Shown here in pieces: positions 42,348 through 52,975 of a DNA stretch of 64,000 nt; within the stretch, counting starts at the first letter, position 1; every line of letters begins with the position of its first letter. Under the pieces are notes generated by a model. That model saw only the letters and a list, made by a program, of their open reading frames with translations, had not been told where the DNA came from and made no database searches. The translations under genes and the position numbers were made by a program. This stretch comes from Meconema thalassinum (Eukaryota > Arthropoda > Insecta > Orthoptera > Tettigoniidae): the NCBI GenBank assembly GCA_946902985.2, contig OX336389.2, positions 985,240,482 through 985,304,481 of the forward strand. The letters run 5' to 3'.

Positions 42348-43853
42348 CTAAATTGTGTTTTGTTTCCGACAGGGTGTGTTTTTTAGTAGCGTGAAGAGGG
42401 GTGAGCTCTCCATGAACGTGTGTTCATTTAGATTGTTGGGATTGTTTCGTTTGGCTAGGTGTATCTCGATTGCTTCCTTTATGTCAAGAGCTCTGCCTTT
42501 CGATTCGTGATGGATTATTTTAAGGTCCGACTCTATGTTGGTAAAGCTATGCCCTGCGTCACACATATGTTCGCACACGGCTGAATGTGTTCCGTATCTT
42601 ATCGCATTCCTATGTTCATTATAACGTGTGTCTACTCGCCTTCCACTCTGCCCGATGTAATTAGCTTGACAATCGGTGTCTTGGCACGTTATAGAATATA
42701 CCCCTGACCTTGAATACGGGTCACGTTTATTTAGATTACTATTTAGGAGGTGCCTAGCGGTTGTGTTTTTCGTCGTGAAAGCTATCTTTATGCCTTGCTT
42801 TTTGAATAGGTTAGTGATTTTATATGTATTCGCATTCACATAGTTGAAACGCGCAATTTTTTTCTCATTACTGTCCGGTTTGGGAATCGTTTTATCTTTA
42901 TTTTTATGTTTGGCTATAATTTGATTTATTTTGCTTGGCGAGAAGTTGTTTTCCTTTGCTATTTGCATAATAGTTCTTATTTCCTTATTATAGTTGTCTT
43001 TTGACATGGGTATGTTTAAAGCCCTGTGCACCATTGAATTGAAACCCGCTAGTTTGTGCGTACTGGGGTGATTAGACTGATTGTCGATTGCATGCGAGGT
43101 TTGTGTTGCTTTCCGGAATATGGAATATGAAAGGTCGTTGTCTTTACGTTCAATAGTTATATCGAGATAATTTATTTTCCGGTCTATTTCGGATTCCTTA
43201 GTGAATTTGATAGAATGGTGAAGGCTATTAATGGATTGGAGAATTGTTTCTTCGCTTGTTAGTTCAGTATCGTAGATGCAAATTACATCATCTACGTATC
43301 TTTTCCATATTACTATTCCCTTTGTTGAAGTCTTTTCTAAGAACGCATTTTCTAGTGCATTGATGAAGATGTCAGCGATTAACCCACTTAGTGGCGATCC
43401 CATTGCTAGGCCTTCTCTCTGTGTGTATATTTTATTGTCGAATTGAAACACGTTTTGGGTGAGAACGACCCTCAGTAATCTCACAATCTCTTCAATTTCT
43501 TTTACCGAATTGTTGGATTTTAAGTTGTTTTCGATAGTGTTGATTGCTTCAATAATCGGAATATTGGTGTACATGTTAGTTACGTCGAAGGATACTAGCT
43601 TGAAGCTAGGTTTCATTTGTAGGGTGTTCAATGCTGTTACTAGTTCTGTTGTGTTCTTTACCGAGTTGTTTTTGTCGTTGGAAAGACGGCTTTTTAAGAT
43701 TTTTAGTAACTCTTTGCTGATTTTGTAATTAGGGGCATTCCTACAATTGACTATTGGTCTCATTGGGCATTCCTTTTTGTGTATTTTTGGTTGTCCCCTC
43801 TGCTCGCTAGGACCAGACACCTCTAACCACTCCAACCCTGTACTCAAATCCAC
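42348..43853 (-). CDS. PLE reverse transcriptase with GIY-YIG endonuclease (partial)
   Basis: The 501-residue product has Penelope-type RT motifs: PKIHKK with RPIVN (residues 22-36), motif A LVSFDVTNMYTNIP (catalytic D about 90), motif B GLAMGSPLSGLIADIF (148-163) and motif C RYVDDVICIY (185-194, D188-D189). The C-terminus carries a GIY-YIG nuclease: GVYSI (384-388), ANYIGQ (397-402), R410, EH at 413-414 and E460. In PLEs this nuclease makes the target nick for primed reverse transcription. Full PLE proteins are roughly 200-300 residues longer at the N-terminus; the first 15-20 residues here look non-native, so the listed ATG is only the first in frame. No internal stop is seen. The related insertions nearby are non-coding termini. 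Confidence 0.93.
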   Translation of the reverse strand: MDLSTGLEWLEVSGPSEQRGQPKIHKKECPMRPIVNCRNAPNYKISKELLKILKSRLSNDKNNSVKNTTELVTALNTLQMKPSFKLVSFDVTNMYTNIPIIEAINTIENNLKSNNSVKEIEEIVRLLRVVLTQNVFQFDNKIYTQREGLAMGSPLSGLIADIFINALENAFLEKTSTKGIVIWKRYVDDVICIYDTELTSEETILQSINSLHHSIKFTKESEIDRKINYLDITIERKDNDLSYSIFRKATQTSHAIDNQSNHPSTHKLAGFNSMVHRALNIPMSKDNYNKEIRTIMQIAKENNFSPSKINQIIAKHKNKDKTIPKPDSNEKKIARFNYVNANTYKITNLFKKQGIKIAFTTKNTTARHLLNSNLNKRDPYSRSGVYSITCQDTDCQANYIGQSGRRVDTRYNEHRNAIRYGTHSAVCEHMCDAGHSFTNIESDLKIIHHESKGRALDIKEAIEIHLAKRNNPNNLNEHTFMESSPLFTLLKNTPCRKQNTI

Positions 43854-43904
43854 AAGCGTAGCCGAATTAATCCGGCATTCCTAATTGTAGTTTGCCTTTA
43901 CCCC

Positions 43905-43978
43905 CAAGCAATTGCTGGGATGGTACCTTTTTAAAAATCCTGGGGTACCTAGTACTAGATCCAAATAATTAGCTCCAT
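43905..43978 (+). repeat. SINE-D core fragment
   Basis: AAGCAATTGCTGGGATGGTACC and CTGGGGTACCTAGTACTAG parallel the SINE-D body at 14205-14270. Confidence 0.55.
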
Positions 43979-43984
43979 ACATAT

Positions 43985-44485
43985 AGTTGTTGTTGTGGAT
44001 TCATTGAGGGAACTTTGTGATAACGTGGTCGTGTAGCCTCGTGTACTTGGGTGTGTGTGTGAGAGAGAGAGAGAGAGAGAACATATGTGATTAACCTGTT
44101 ATTGTGATGGCTGTATTGGTGTGTGTAGTTGTAATTCAGATATGGATTGAGAAAGAGGCGGCCGTGTCCTTAATTTAGGAACCATCCCAGCACTCACGTG
44201 GAGTAGAAGTGGGGGAAACCACGGAAAATGACGGCTGAGGTGAGAAAGTAATCCGCCTCTTCTCAATTTTGCCTAACGAGACTGAGCTCAATTTTGCCTC
44301 ACGAGACTGAGTGTTCTACGTTCCGGCCCTAAGACCAGAATTCTATTTTGAGGGGCAGATGATCTTGCTGTTCCACCCCTTAAAACAATAACTAAGAATT
44401 AAAATTTCTTGGCAGAGCCGGAAATCAAACCCGGGCCTCTGGAGTGACGGCCAAGACTGCTAGCCACTACGCAACGAGGCGGAAC
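43985..44485 (-). repeat. SINE-A (minus) with GA tract and nested hairpin retrocopy
   Basis: Minus strand head at about 44485-44415 (CTCGTTGCGTAGTGGC, GGGTTTGATTTCCGGC), linker, core GTGGTTTCCCCCACTTC, tail to 43985. A (GA)n run at 44062-44081 sits in the tail. A 52-bp insert is at 44343-44394. The linker around 44270-44310 is partly duplicated (CTCAATTTTGCCT twice). Confidence 0.85.
44343..44394 (+). mobile_element. 3'-hairpin-only retrocopy, 52 bp, inside SINE-A
   Basis: GAGGGGCAGATGATCTTGC, TGTTCCACCCCTT and AAAACAATAACTA are the hairpin and tail of the retroposon family (variant as at 17.4 kb). It splits the SINE linker with a 6-bp duplication AGAATT (44337-44342, 44395-44400). Removing it restores the normal SINE-A linker. 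Confidence 0.8.
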
Positions 44486-44504
44486 CATACATCATAACAG
44501 CTAC

Positions 44505-44955
44505 CACAATAACTCATGTTTTGTTGCTGCTATTTCATGTAATGACTACGTGTACTTGGGAGAGTGCAATTTGTCTGATAGCCGGTGTTATTGTGGCTAC
44601 TGTAGTTGTGTATGAGCTTGTACAGGGTGAGCCAATAAACTCCGGACCGGCTGCCCCATGCACGCAGTGGAAAAACACGAACAGCCGGTCCAGAGTTCAT
44701 TGGCTCTCCCTGTAATTGAGGCTAGTGTTAGGATACGGCCGTGGTCAGGAGTTGGAACTATCCTGGAGTAGAAGCGGGGAAATCACGGAAAACTACTAGG
44801 ATAGGTGAAGTCCACTCTCTACTCAGTTCTCCTCACGAGGCTAAGTGGGCCTTGTTTCAGCTCTCATGCCTGAATTAAATTTCTTGACAGAACCCGGAAT
44901 CGAGTCAAGGACTTCAACGATATTAACAACGCTAATCATTACACAGCGAGGCGGT
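44505..44955 (-). repeat. SINE-A (minus) carrying a MITE
   Basis: Tail CATGTAATGACTACGTG, AATTTGTCTGATAGCC; core TAGTAGTTTTCCGTGATT on the minus strand; head near 44940-44880 (GATTCCGGGTTCTG). The 90-bp MITE sits at a TA in the region between tail and core. Confidence 0.8.
44623..44712. mobile_element. 90-bp TA-flanked foldback MITE
   Basis: Left CAGGGTGAGCCAATAAACTC and CGGACCGGCTG is mirrored by CAGCCGGTCC and AGAGTTCATTGGCTCTCCCTG. Arms of 31 bp surround a 28-base loop. TA lies at both borders (44621-44622, 44713-44714), a Tc1/mariner-type target. It interrupts a SINE-A copy. Confidence 0.88.
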
Positions 44956-44999
44956 CATACCACAGGTTTACCCTTTCTGTCCCAAGGAATTTTTGTTAT

Positions 45000-45890
45000 C
45001 TGGTCACACGATTGTGTGGGTACATAATTTTATTTCTTAGTTGGAGATCGCTTTTGGACTCCAGACCGGCCTCCATCGATTGTGTGCTTAATGGCTACAT
45101 GGAACTCCAATATGAAGCACCTTATGTATTCCATGAAGTTGTGATATGCTTGTTATTCATCTATGGACAACATGGCTGCCAGCAACCACCGACCTTGAGG
45201 TAAATATTAGTAATTAGATTCGTAGTTACTGTAGCAGCAATTAATAGTCTGAATATAAAATAAATACTCACATTAGTACGTTAGTTCACGTATATAATGC
45301 TCATACGAAGCTAATTACTAATAGGCCTATTTACCTCTAGGTCGTTCGTTTGCTGGCAGCCATGTTGTCAATAGATGAAAAGCAAACAGATCTCACAACT
45401 TCATGGAATAAAAAGGGAGCTTCGTACTGGAGTTCCGTGTAGCCAGTAGTTTTTTTTTTTTAGCGTATGGCTGTTAGTGCCGGGAGTGTCCGAGGACTGT
45501 TCGACTCGCCAGTTTTTTTTGTAGCTGCTTCGAGACTGACACCCAATGGGTGAGCTACAAGTACCGTTGGGGAGGAAAGTGGGAATGTAAGGTCGAGGAG
45601 TTGGAAGGTAGCGGCTGTGGCCTATAGTTAGGGACCAACCCCGGCATTTGCCTGGGAGGAAGATGGGAAACCACAGAAGACCATCTTCAAGGTTGCCGGC
45701 GGGGGGATTCGAACCTCCTCGCCTCCCGGATGTGAGCGACTGCCAGCAGTCATGCCGTAACGACCTCGGCTAACTCACCCGGTGCCAGTAGGCCTAACCC
45801 ACACAATCGACGCAGGCCAGTCTGGGGCCCAAAAGCGATCTCAACTAAGAAATAAAAATGCAATACGTACTCACACAATTGCGTGGCCAG
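45000..45890. mobile_element. Large foldback element (about 230-bp arms) carrying a SINE
   Basis: The left arm 45000-45230 (GGTCACACGATTGTGTGGG, TTATTTCTTAGTTGGAGATC, AACATGGCTGCCAGCAA) is the imperfect reverse complement of the right arm 45300-45441 plus 45792-45890. The loop is about 70 bases. The right arm is split by SINE-E at 45450-45783. No ORF with motifs; class unknown, and no clean TSD outside the arms was found. Confidence 0.85.
45450..45783 (-). repeat. SINE-E nested in the foldback arm
   Basis: Minus strand begins ACCGGGTGAGTTAGCCGAGG, has box B GGTTCGAATCCCCCC, and ends in an A-run (T-run 45450-45461). TSD GCCAGTAG at 45442-45449 and 45784-45791. It matches the SINE at 1444-1774 nearly base for base. 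Confidence 0.9.
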
Positions 45891-46769
45891 GGATTTAAAG
45901 GGTTATGTCAACTTCCATTCACACATACTGTAAGTACACCGGACTGACAACCAAGATGTCTGAATCGCCTAATTGAAACAGCTACTGCTACTTCAGTTGG
46001 GAAAATAATCCCTCCTTTGATTTTTCTTGTGTATTAACGAACAATACAATGTGGACAGACTAGGTGATATTAAGGTAAGTGCTAACCTCTTTCACGTAGA
46101 CAGTTTTATTATTACACAGCATCGAAGTCAATTTTTAAAATTATTGTTTTAAATATAATGTTCTCAACATTTTAGGTAGTGCTAAAATTAGCTGAATGTG
46201 GACTTGCATAGTCAGTGGCACAGTCGTGATCTAGCTGTAAGTGTTGTAGCTTTCCTAAAAGAAAAAAAATGAGGGAAACCCACACTCAGGATGACCACTG
46301 TCAGTGCTGGAATTCCGTGCAGTGATGGTGCGTGACTTTGCCACGGGGTCCCTCCTCTTTAAAACAGATGTAAATAGAAGTTCTGTCAACTTCAAAGAGA
46401 GAAATTGTTGTCGGTCTGTGAGGTAGTCAGCCTAGAGGCTGGTTGGATCCTCAAATAGCACCTCCATAGGTTATGTGGTAGAAACCCACAAAACCGAGGC
46501 AGCACGACAATGGGGCGTACTAGGTAAGGTGAGGAATGAGGTAGTTTGTCATTGCTTTCCTCACTGAGTCAGTACAGCTGTACTAACCCTACGAGCAGAA
46601 CCTTTCACAACATCCACTGGCACTAGCCATGTGCCCTGAAGGTCATTACTCAGCACCACCCATACCTCAGTAGCTTCCATATAATCACAGCCATGAATGA
46701 GACTGAGGCCACCTTAGTTTATGGTACCTCTTCCTCCCCCTAGAATTCTAATTGAACGACCTCTCTACA
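45891..46769. repeat. Unclassified repeat-like region with SINE-D traces
   Basis: At 46260-46350, GGGAAACCCACACTCAGGATG and GTCAGTGCTGGAATTC are a minus SINE-D fragment. 46410-46730 contains wording (GAAGGTCATTACTCAGCACC, CCCATACCTCAGTAGC) that looks like a high-copy element, but no second copy occurs in this window to prove it. Confidence 0.4.
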
Positions 46770-47040
46770 TAGCCGTGTTCGTGGAGTCGACAGTATGAAT
46801 TCCACTGGGGAGCTGGAAGTCCAGAGACCGAATAATCGAATCCCAGCGCTGACAGCCGCCATCCTGAGTACGGTATAGTTTTTCCACAGTTCCAGGCAAA
46901 TGCTGGGATGGTATCTTGATTAAATCAATGGCTCAAAAAAAATTCGCACTACTAGTCGACACAAAAAGAAGTCATCACTCATCACACTCAAATACTCTGG
47001 GATGATGACCAAGATGTCCTAAGCGCCTACATTAGATTGA
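46770..47040 (+). repeat. SINE-D
   Basis: TCGAATCCCAGCGCTGACAG (box B), GCCATCCTGAGTACGG, CCAGGCAAATGCTGGGATGG and tail GATGACCAAGATGTCCTAAG. Confidence 0.7.
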
Positions 47041-48482
47041 TTTAGAAACATCAACAACAAAATCTAATTCAACATACGTTAGTTGTGTTTATGAAGGAGG
47101 TGTAAGTTGTGATGGAACAGTAATGTGCGCAATGAACTTCAAGGTAACAGACTCGTAGCAGATGAATTTAAACAGGTGCGCGGTAGTGGCTTCTCTTATC
47201 GCTTATAATTAAAATATCTTTAGGCTTGGGTCGCGACTGTGACGCAACTGACCTCAAACATCATTTTAATGGAACAAGATTCCAGCCTGTAGAGTGTGTT
47301 TAGGTATTCCAACTTTTTACAGTACGAAAAGCAACACCAACATGCCGATCGGTAAGTTCAGGGACAGCACTGGACTTGTGACGTCATACATTCCCCGGAA
47401 TCGAACGCTTACCGCCGAAGGCAGGAATACTGCCCTGTCCACATACATTGTCTTAGTCAAATGGAGGCCAGGGCACCTACTCTAGTGTTGCCAGATCTTG
47501 GATCTAAATTTAGATCTATTGTAGTTTACATCGATCTAGCCTTTCTTACTTAGTTTAATGCATATATTTATGTAACATACAGTATATAAAATAACATTTG
47601 CTAGAAAAAACTATACATTTTTGGAAGGTAACATTAGGCTCAGAATTTAAAATACCACGTGTGAGATTAATTACTTAGAGTTCTAAAATCAATGGATTTC
47701 TTTTGCCGGCAGGTTTATATTTAACAGTCGGATGGCACTAGGACCTTTTTGTTGTTGACATTTTCACCCTCACAGATCAGAAAAATACAATTAAGAATAC
47801 ATGAAATGGGAGATTAAAGGACTACAAGAAGTCTAAATGGAAGAGGGATAGCAGACTTAAAATAGTTTAATCCGTAGGGATTTTTCTAGATGCATAACAT
47901 CGGAAAAAGTTCACGCAGTGCATCAAACGTGGATGTTCTAGTCCCAAGGCTTGTGTTCGTCTTCCACGAACCCTGTAGGCCTCCTTAGGCTGGGAATTGT
48001 TATACTCTGGCACGGTGATGGTTTAATCTCCACCACCACATACTGTTCGTTAAGTCCATGGAATTTATAGACTTCAGGTCCGCCAGTATAAAGTGACCAA
48101 AGGAGTTTTCCTTCTTAATCCACCGGTACAAGCCGTTCTTTCTTCCATGTTTAGAGAAATATTGTAGTCTTGATTTACTTCGATTTTTTTACATTATGGC
48201 TGACCTTACTAGAATTTAATTTATTCATAGTATGAAAATAATCACAGTTTCTGAAGAGAAATATAGGCTATATCATGTGAACTGCTATGTCAAAACGCCT
48301 CGGACATTGTAGGCCTATTATGTTCTCTTCTGTTATACTGTCATGATGTCAGATTTGCGTTGAGTGTGTGGCAAGACTGCCAGCCGGTGGAGACGTCAGT
48401 GGTGTCAAGAGGTTGTTTATTTGTACTCTTATATGGGCGCAAGGCAGAGATGGGAAGGGTTTTGTTTTTAGTATGTTGTGCG
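47041..48482. other. No gene recognised
   Basis: Short ORFs only. AT-rich; no domain, repeat or RNA gene is supportable. Confidence 0.4.
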
Positions 48483-49390
48483 TACTAGAGCTGTTAATAA
48501 GCTATGTTCGATTAATCGATTCATCTAATCATTTGAAAATAATCGGTAACTTGGAAATCGACCAATCGACTAACCGTATAATCGATTAGTCGGATAACCG
48601 AAGAATCTATTAATTGATTAGTAGACATGAAGTAAGAATTTTGAAAATGGTTTAAATGTTAAGTCATCGCGTAAATTGAGTAACGCTTATGTTCGGAATG
48701 ATGTATAGAAATCTATGAAAGTTACTTCTTGCGTAAATATATCAAGTGTTCTTCCTTGTTTATATTACCAATAACCAAATAAGAGTCAGTAACAGTGGAA
48801 GGACAAACATCTATCAAATTGGGAAGGGTTTCCAACAAAAAATAAAAAATAAAAGAACAACAAAACACAGGAGTTTTCAGCAAGAATGCTTGTTCAATTT
48901 TTTGTCGGGAAGGCTATAGGACAGAAACTCCAAGCAAATGCCGGGATGGTACCTATTTTAACGACATGGCCGCTTCCTACCCAAATCCTACCTCAATTAC
49001 AAATACACACACTGATACAAACATCGCAGTGACACAGGTTATCAGTCAAGTCTTATACATCACCCAAGTACATGCAGCTACGTGATCACGATGTTGCAAA
49101 GACCCTAAAAGAATCAACCACAACACCATTACCTGTCATGGGACTGCCCAGACTAACCATGTCGAGTGATCGCATTAAGAAAACACGTTGTCTCTATTCT
49201 CGGAGCCAATGACTGTCTGTTTGTTGCTTCTGTGAGAGCGTGGTAAAGAGTGCGAAGTACATCGATTAATAGACCAACAGATGAATCGATTAAACGCACA
49301 ATCGATTAATCGTCATTTATGACAATAGATTTTCTGTTTCGATTAATCTATATCTGAAATTAACCGATAAAAATTACGAGCCCTAGTACG
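48483..49390. mobile_element. Inverted-repeat element with ATCGATTA palindromes
   Basis: Left CGTACTAGAGCTGTTAATAAG and right (reverse complement) CGTACTAGGGCTCGTAATTT are similar termini. Both subterminal regions hold many ATCGATTA/TAATCGAT boxes (48509-48610 and 49260-49350). A SINE-A copy lies at 48925-49125 inside. The TAG-GCT start is hAT-like, but no 8-bp TSD is evident. Confidence 0.6.
48925..49125 (+). repeat. SINE-A, 5'-truncated, nested
   Basis: Begins in the core (CAAGCAAATGCCGGGATGG), then CGCTTCCTACCCAAATCC and tail CAGGTTATCAGTCAAGTC, ATGTTGCAAAGACCC. Confidence 0.82.
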
Positions 49391-50075
49391 TAGTAGACTA
49401 TACAGTGGGCAGATAGGAAATTGAATTTCACCACAAAACCAGCCCTCGGGCTGTATGTTCTCCAAATACTGTATATTATAATGAATGAGAGGAGTCGAGA
49501 TGGATCAAATTCAATGCAGTTCTTATTTACTACCGTCTTCTGCGAGGAGGGAATCAGTTCTGAAATTGTGCATGACTTGGCTCGTTCACGATGAACACTA
49601 CAAAGACTTCAGGTAACGCAGTATGTTTGTATCTCGATAAGGTTCGCACCCTTCTATCATGCTAATCCTCTTGCTTGGAGTTGAGCAGGCAGAACTGTTG
49701 AATGCTAATGAGCTTTAAAGTGCGGCTTGTCAGATATGATGGATTTTAAGCCTGCGTAGCCGAGACGCCAGACAGATCCTTGACATTGGCCTTATGCTGC
49801 CACGTGGACCTGCACATGGCAGAAATTAGCATACAACACTCGCTTCGCCTTCCTTGCCCTCTTCAAATTGTAGGAGAGTTGCAGTTTGCGAGACATTCCA
49901 ACAATTGCCCTTCTGCACGGGGTCTACCAGTCTTATGATACCAAATTAAGAGTCCAAGTGAAGAACTTGTTAACTCCATTCTTGCTGATTTTTCGTTGTG
50001 CTCTGCATGATGGTAACATGTCCAGGAAAGGAACCTGCTAATTAAAATACCGTACACATCGGATAAATCTGTTGT
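49391..50075. other. No gene recognised
   Basis: No convincing ORF or repeat; minor similarity to nothing else in the window. Confidence 0.4.
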
Positions 50076-50079
50076 TTTT

Positions 50080-50385
50080 GCTGTTGATTCATGAAGAGGC
50101 GTTGCGACATCTTGGTCATGTAGCCCCATGTACTTAAATGAGTTTTGAATTTGTCTGATAATCTGTGTAATTGTGATGGCTGTGTTAGTATACGTGATTG
50201 TAATTCGGGGGAGGATTTGGGTTGGAGGCGGCCATACCATTCCGGTATTTACCTGGAGTAGAAGTGAGAAACCACAGAAAACCACTCCTAGGATGGCTGA
50301 GGTAGGAATCGAACCCATCTATTTTCAGTTCTGCATCACGAGGCTGAGTGAACCCCGTTTCAGCCTTGAGACCAGAATATTCTAA
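50080..50385 (-). repeat. SINE-A (minus)
   Basis: Tail TGTAGCCCCATGTACTTAAA, core CTAGGAGTGGTTTTCTGTG on the minus strand, ending in the linker AGAATATTCTGGTCTC. It is head-to-head with the next copy; the minus ORF at 49863-50318 is a SINE translation. Confidence 0.8.
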
Positions 50386-50386
50386 G

Positions 50387-50657
50387 ACTACCTCATGGTG
50401 TAGCGGCTAGCATTCTTGGCTGTAGCTCTGGAGGTCTGGGTTCGATTCCAGGCTCTACCAAGAAAATTAATTCTGGTCTGTGGGCTGGAACGTGGTGCAC
50501 TTAGCATCTTGAGGCAAAATTGTGAAGAGGTGGATTCGATTCCAACCTCTGCCATCTTGGAGGTGGTTTTCCGTGCTTTCCCACTCCTCCGGGCAAATGC
50601 CGGGATGGTTCTTAACTTAAGGTTACGGACACTTCTTCCCAATCCTTACCTGAATTA
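50387..50657 (+). repeat. SINE-A (plus), 3'-truncated
   Basis: Head CATGGTGTAGCGGCTAGC with GGTTCGATTCCAGGC, linker AAAATTAATTCTGGTCTG, core GGCAAATGCCGGGATGG, stopping at the core end where a LINE 3' end follows. Confidence 0.85.
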
Positions 50658-50910
50658 ATTAATTCATTCATTCATTTACTTTATTTGCAAACGGTGGTAA
50701 TTCCCCGGTGGCAAATTGTACACTTACATTAAAATTGCCAACAATATCAAACACACTTAATGTACACAAGTCGCGATTTGGAAATTGTAGTAATTACATC
50801 GGGGTATTTACACAAATTTTCAGTCTTCTCTTAAACGCATCAATATGTTTGGGGAAAGGCTCTTAAGACTGTGGTAGGTAATGAGTTCCAAGCACACTCT
50901 CTACTTCAGA
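50655..50910 (-). pseudogene. LINE 3' end with ORF2 C-terminal remnant
   Basis: Minus strand encodes AWNSLPTTVLRAF then, after a frameshift, FPKHIDAFKRRLK, the usual 'WNSLP..V..A..V..FK.RL' ending of CR1/L2/jockey-type ORF2 proteins. A short UTR and a (TGAA)n tail at 50657-50690 follow. Only the last 30 residues remain. Confidence 0.6.
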
Positions 50911-50937
50911 CCCCACAACAAAGGTTATCAGCCAAAT

Positions 50938-50979
<42 letters not shown>

Positions 50980-51100
50980 TTACCACAATTTTCAAGCCCC
51001 CTCAAATCAAACAAGATTTTTTTGTGGCAGAGCTGGGAATCGAACCCGGACATCCACTGCGAAAGCCAAGAACGCCAGGGTACGTCATGAGGTGGACGAT
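50910..51100. repeat. SINE fragments around a (CA)n tract
   Basis: Plus tail (AAGGTTATCAGCCAAATTC) runs into (CA)n at 50942-50978. At 51020-51090 a minus SINE head (GAATCGAACCCGGACATCC) follows. The 69- and 101-codon ORFs are repeat translations. Confidence 0.65.
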
Positions 51101-52279
51101 GAACCTGTTACGTGCCGTCAAACAGGGAAATAATTTGAAAACGCAATTGATATTATTTCCTATGTGGCTCCCGTAGCTTATGACTAGAGCGAGTAAAAAA
51201 TGAAGAAAAATTTACCAAAATATGAAAAACATGAAATTTAAAATGACGAAATATGAAATTACATGAACTTGTTCGTGCTAGTTTTAATTTGGATACTTAA
51301 AAGTTAATTGGTAGGAATTCATGCGAAAATTCGATATAATAAAATTATTAGATTGAACTTTTACTTTAAACTTATTAAATAATAAGCTTCTTTTAAGACT
51401 GTGTTTATTTAATCAGCTCCCAGTAATTACCAAAAAGTAATTAAGTAAATTATTATTCATAATTATTTGCAATCAGCCTATGTAATTTTAGAATTGACCA
51501 AAGGCCGAAACCTTTAAGAGAACAAAGTTTACATACATAAAGAACAATATTCTATTTGTTGCAATATACAACTAACAATTTTTCTAAATTTTGAGGAAGC
51601 AAACTGTAACGCCTGTCAATATAATTTTGTATGACTAGAAGCAACGTTCCACATCACATGATGTAATGGGAGCACATCATTTACTCCAATGTTTGTCTTA
51701 TCTTCAATAAATTGACTTGACAATACGTATATTGTTTTTAAGTATATTATGCTATCCAATTTTATACGTGCATATGTATTCAAAACAATGAATAGATTCT
51801 TAAGTTTTTATGAAGCTTTTCAATACGACCTAGCATATAAAGCTGCTTCTACTTGTACACGAAATCGTTATTTTCAATTTAATTCGAAATCGAGGAAAAC
51901 ACTGTTTGACATTAAATACATTTTAAGTTAATATGTTTATTTAAAGAAACGGGACTAAAGCGTTTTAATTTTCAATATGCTTTAATACGCTTTCAGCTGT
52001 TGTGATCTGTATTGAAACAGGGTACACTATTTTTAAGTATACTATGTCGTACGATTTTATACGCAAAACTGAATTCAAAATACATAACATGAATATATAA
52101 TTGTGGCATAATTTTTATAATGACATGGCATATAAAGTTTTATTGACATAGACTATGTACGAAATTATCCACGTTAACAGATGTAATAAGTATTCATTCA
52201 ATTCTTCATTTCGTAAATAATTGTTACTGGATTTAATACTAAATTTATACAATTTAACTTCGTTTTGTGATTTATGTTC

Positions 52280-52314
<35 letters not shown>

Positions 52315-52600
52315 TCGCTTGTCAAAACACTAATGAAAAGACACGCCTTTTCTTTTTCTAATTTATTTGAATAACTACAGTACTTAATGTACAGAATTGC
52401 ATAAATGCCAGAATATGAATACATATGAAAATTTTCGTAAAATACGAATATTTTGTGAAATATTATGAAACATGAAAGTTTTAATTGGTGGATTTTTATT
52501 CCTGACTGCACAAAACGTAAAGATATATGGTTCCCACTTAAGTATTCTTTATAGTTTAGAATATGAAATTTCATATATTTACTCGCTTTACTTATGGCAA
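51101..52600. other. AT-rich, no gene; (TTTA)n at 52278-52316
   Basis: Strongly AT-rich. TTTTTAAGTATA-TATG-, CGATTTTATACG and GGCATATAAAG blocks recur at about 51735-51840 and 52030-52135, a diverged direct duplication. The TTTA run may be a retroposon tail. No ORF has a motif. Confidence 0.5.
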
Positions 52601-52604
52601 TGAA

Positions 52605-52975
52605 TCACGTCACTGTGGAGGCCCGGGTTCAAATCCTGGCTCTGCCAAGAAATTTAATTCTGGTCTGAGTGCTGGAACGGGGCATACTCAGTCTCGTTAG
52701 GCAAAACTGAGAAGAGGTGGATCGGATTCCTATCTCAGCCATCCTGGATTTGGTTTCCCGTGGTTTCCCACTTCTACTCCAGGCAAATGCCGGGATGGTA
52801 CCTTTCTTAAGACCACACGGCCGCTTCTACCCAATCTTAACTCAATTATAAATACACACACTAGTGCAGACATCACATGGACACAGGCTATCAAACAAAC
52901 TCTACATACACCCAAGTACACGGGGCTACATGACCACGATGTCGCAAAGCCCCTAAAGGAATCAACAACGATATT
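52605..52975 (+). repeat. SINE-A, nearly complete
   Basis: Box B GGTTCAAATCCTGGC, AAGAAATTTAATTCTGGTC, core TTTCCCGTGGTTTCCCAC, CAGGCAAATGCCGGGATGG and tail ATGTCGCAAAGCCCCTAAAG. One of the least diverged copies. Confidence 0.9.

Larger units (their letters stand above)
41545..43880 (-). mobile_element. Penelope-like element, 5'-truncated, with ribozyme-bearing 3' region
   Basis: On the minus strand an uninterrupted 501-codon ORF (43853-42348) is followed by about 0.7 kb of untranslated region and a hammerhead motif (41688-41648). About 95 bases of terminal sequence follow: TAATCTCATGTAATTT, CAGGATTAGGG and CGTGTTGACCGACTGAAAAG. The terminal block is the one repeated as foldback insertions at 7.3, 13.2 and 39.5 kb. 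The 5' part of the reverse transcriptase ORF and any upstream long repeat are missing. Upstream flank from about 43900 is a SINE-D fragment. Intact coding over 1.5 kb suggests a fairly recent insertion compared with its neighbours. Confidence 0.9.

Noticed and set aside
45000..45890. Foldback interpreted as an assembly hairpin artefact
   Set aside because: The arms are diverged and only one holds the SINE, which an artefactual mirror would not produce.
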